In this document: in pieces, positions 62,125-64,000 of the stretch | Layout of the letters: each line of letters opens with the position of its first letter | Numbering within the stretch: position 1 is the first letter of the stretch | Assembly (NCBI RefSeq): GCF_027570035.1 | Contig: NZ_JAKMUU010000005.1 | Span: forward strand, 1 to 64,000 | Length of the DNA stretch: 64,000 nucleotides | Direction: 5' to 3' | From: Corynebacterium curieae | Lineage (GTDB): Bacteria > Actinomycetota > Actinomycetes > Mycobacteriales > Mycobacteriaceae | The notes under the pieces: model-generated | Told to the model about the DNA's origin: nothing | The model's database searches: none | The model's input: the letters and a program-made list of their open reading frames with translations, nothing else | Made by a program: the position numbers and the translations under genes

Positions 62125-64000
62125 TTATTTATCTCCTTCGAGGCGTTGCTTGAGCTCAGAGAAGGGAACAGTCTTGCCGCGGTGTGTAGCGCCACCGGTC
62201 AAAGTGGTGGTGGCGTGGCGCAGCCAGCTAGGTGCCCACCAGTTATCTTCGCGCAATAGGTGCATGACGGCGGGCACGAGGAGCATGCGGACAATGGTGG
62301 CATCGATAAGCAGGGCAAAAATCATCCCATAAGCGATGTATTTCATCATCACGATATCGGAGAAGCCGAAAGCGCCGGAGACCACAATCATGATGAGTGC
62401 TGCCGCGGTGATGATGCCGCCCGTATGCGCGGTACCGGCAGCAATGGCCTCATCGGTTGAGGAACCACGCCGGCGGGCCTCCACCATGCGGGAGACTAAG
62501 AAAACCTCATAGTCGGTGGATAGGCCATAGACAATGGCGATGATAAGCACCAAGATGGGGCTCATCAGCGGGCCTGGGGTGAAGTTGAGGACATCCGCGC
62601 CTAGGCCTGCGACGAACATCAGGGTCAATATCCCCAACGTTGCCCCCAAGGTCAAAAGCGTCATCACGATGGCCTTGAGTGGCAGCACGAAGGAACCGAA
62701 AACCAGCGCCATGAGCAGGAACGTTGCCAGCACCACGTAGAGCGCCATCCACGGCAGCTTGTGGAAGAGCGCATCGAGGGATTCCACCTCCATGGCAGGC
62801 GTGCCTCCTACATAAAGGTTCACGCCCTCAGGGGCCTTAATGTCTTCCAGTTCGTGGACGATCTTCGCGTAATCATCGCGATCTTCAATGCCAGCGGAAA
62901 GAACGGTCGTGCCATCCTTGGTGGCGGTCGTCGGCGCCATGGGTTCGGTGAGGCCGTCGAGGCCGCGGACCTGCATGACGACGTCGACAAGCTGCTGGTT
63001 CGACGCATTTTCCACGACGAGTTTGACTGGCTCCGTGCGGAAGGTGGGGAATTCCTCGTTGAATTTGTCTTGTGCCACGCGGGTGTCTTGGTCAGGCGGC
63101 AAGTAGGATTCGTTGATGCCGCCGAAGGTGATGCTCATGATAGGCAGGGTGAGCGCGATGAGCAGGCCGCACACGGCGATGGTCAGCCCGCGAGCATGGC
63201 GCATTGCCCAACGCGGCAGCTTGTACCACCAGGTGTCCTCGATGGTGCGGGCCGTCCGCGAGGTACGGCGCACGGACCAGGTATCGATCTTGGGGCCAAG
63301 CATGCCAAAAATGGAGGGCAGGACGGTCACCGAGAGCAGCGCTGCTAGGCCCACGGCGGAAATGGAGCCATAGGCCACGGACTTCAGGAAGGCTTGCGGG
63401 AAGAGGAAGAGCCCCGAAAGCGCCACGGCGACCATGGCTGCGGAAAAGACTACGGTCTGGCCAGCAGTTGCGGTGGTGGTCGCCACCGCCTCCTCGGTCG
63501 ACCGGCCCTTGTCCAGCTCTTCGCGGAAGCGAGAGACCATAAAGAGGCCGTAGTCGATGGCTAGGCCGAGCCCCAGCAGCGTGACGACGGCCTGAGCAAA
63601 GACATTGACCTGGGAGAATCCCGCTAAAATGGACAGGATTCCTAGTGAGCCCAGGATGGAGAGGCCGCCGACAATGAGCGGCATGCAGGCCGCGACGACG
63701 GAGCCAAAGACCACTAGCAGAAGGATGCCCACCAATGGAAGGGCGGCTTTTTCGGCCCGGGAGATATCGTGGGACATGCCGTTATCGAGGGCATCAGCAA
63801 CCGCGGTAGCGCCCGCAATCTCCACCGGCGCGGAGGTATCCGTAAGCGCGTCCTGGATGGTGCGGAAATCCTTGAGCGTCTGCTCGTCATCGCCTTTGAG
63901 CCCGATGGCTGCGAAGGCTAGTGAATGATCATCATTGACCAGGTTCGGGTTCTTCGTATCGAAGTAGCTGGTCACCGAGTCAATTTGGTCCGGGTACTCC
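62125..64000 (-). CDS. MmpL-family RND transporter, 5' end outside the window
   Basis: The visible part is about 624 residues; the frame stays open through base 64000, so the N-terminus is missing. It contains the membrane-domain pairs of an RND transporter: AIDYGLFMVSRFREEL and LSTDYEVFLVSRMVEARR supply the Asp-Tyr relay of the two halves, flanking an extracytoplasmic loop from about SYLPPDQDTRVAQ. MmpL transporters near pks13/accD4 export trehalose monomycolate; C. glutamicum has a CmpL protein in the same place. The internal start at 63975 is not the real one. Confidence 0.92.
   Translation of the reverse strand, partial: EYPDQIDSVTSYFDTKNPNLVNDDHSLAFAAIGLKGDDEQTLKDFRTIQDALTDTSAPVEIAGATAVADALDNGMSHDISRAEKAALPLVGILLLVVFGSVVAACMPLIVGGLSILGSLGILSILAGFSQVNVFAQAVVTLLGLGLAIDYGLFMVSRFREELDKGRSTEEAVATTTATAGQTVVFSAAMVAVALSGLFLFPQAFLKSVAYGSISAVGLAALLSVTVLPSIFGMLGPKIDTWSVRRTSRTARTIEDTWWYKLPRWAMRHARGLTIAVCGLLIALTLPIMSITFGGINESYLPPDQDTRVAQDKFNEEFPTFRTEPVKLVVENASNQQLVDVVMQVRGLDGLTEPMAPTTATKDGTTVLSAGIEDRDDYAKIVHELEDIKAPEGVNLYVGGTPAMEVESLDALFHKLPWMALYVVLATFLLMALVFGSFVLPLKAIVMTLLTLGATLGILTLMFVAGLGADVLNFTPGPLMSPILVLIIAIVYGLSTDYEVFLVSRMVEARRRGSSTDEAIAAGTAHTGGIITAAALIMIVVSGAFGFSDIVMMKYIAYGMIFALLIDATIVRMLLVPAVMHLLREDNWWAPSWLRHATTTLTGGATHRGKTVPFSELKQRLEGDK

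Overview
The window is a stretch of a Corynebacterium chromosome (Mycobacteriales). The support is the mycolic-acid and arabinogalactan gene cluster on the right: glf, glfT2, a DPPR phosphatase, ubiA, aftB, two mycolyltransferases, a cutinase-like lipase, fadD32, pks13, accD4 and an MmpL transporter. The many leaderless starts (a TANNNT -10 box 6-8 nt before the start codon) and the overall gene order also fit. The species is not determined. I found no rRNA, tRNA, CRISPR array or insertion sequence.

Left part (1-14300): RNA pseudouridine synthase, UspA protein, small stress membrane protein, TetR regulator with its own palindromic operator, a YidC paralogue, class E sortase with a 50-residue membrane partner, lipoprotein, NarL-type two-component system, a frameshifted lsr2, a coiled-coil protein, a RecB-like nuclease, a heme/copper-oxidase-like membrane protein, MFS exporter with divergent LysR regulator, and sodA.

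Middle part (14270-36500): msrA, a membrane alpha/beta hydrolase, ldh, glycerophosphodiesterase, an LCP-family cell-wall ligase, CPBP protease, amidase, pheA, a histidine phosphatase, zincin and septum-formation protein, a HutC-type GntR regulator, serS, an acyltransferase fused to a degenerate HAD domain, the glycerol operon glpD-glpF-glpK, a Cof-type HAD phosphatase, and a secreted peptidoglycan amidase with an LGFP tail.

Right part (36500-64000): the cell-envelope block. Glf makes UDP-galactofuranose and GlfT2 polymerises galactan. The PAP2 phosphatase and UbiA make decaprenyl-phosphoryl-ribose, the arabinose donor precursor, and AftB caps the arabinan. FadD32, Pks13 and AccD4 condense mycolic acids, the MmpL transporter likely exports trehalose monomycolate, and the Cmt/Cop1 enzymes attach mycolates. 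An HNH endonuclease and an aldehyde dehydrogenase interrupt this block between the two mycolyltransferases.

The most notable points are: a tiny basic gene at 37749 whose terminator-like hairpin lies before its stop codon and whose perfect Shine-Dalgarno sequence is sequestered by a copy of the 16S tail; a 31-residue porin-like peptide gene after accD4; a catalytically dead arsenate-reductase-like protein; a dead HAD domain fused to PlsC; the lsr2 frameshift; and a structured leader before the Cop1-type gene.
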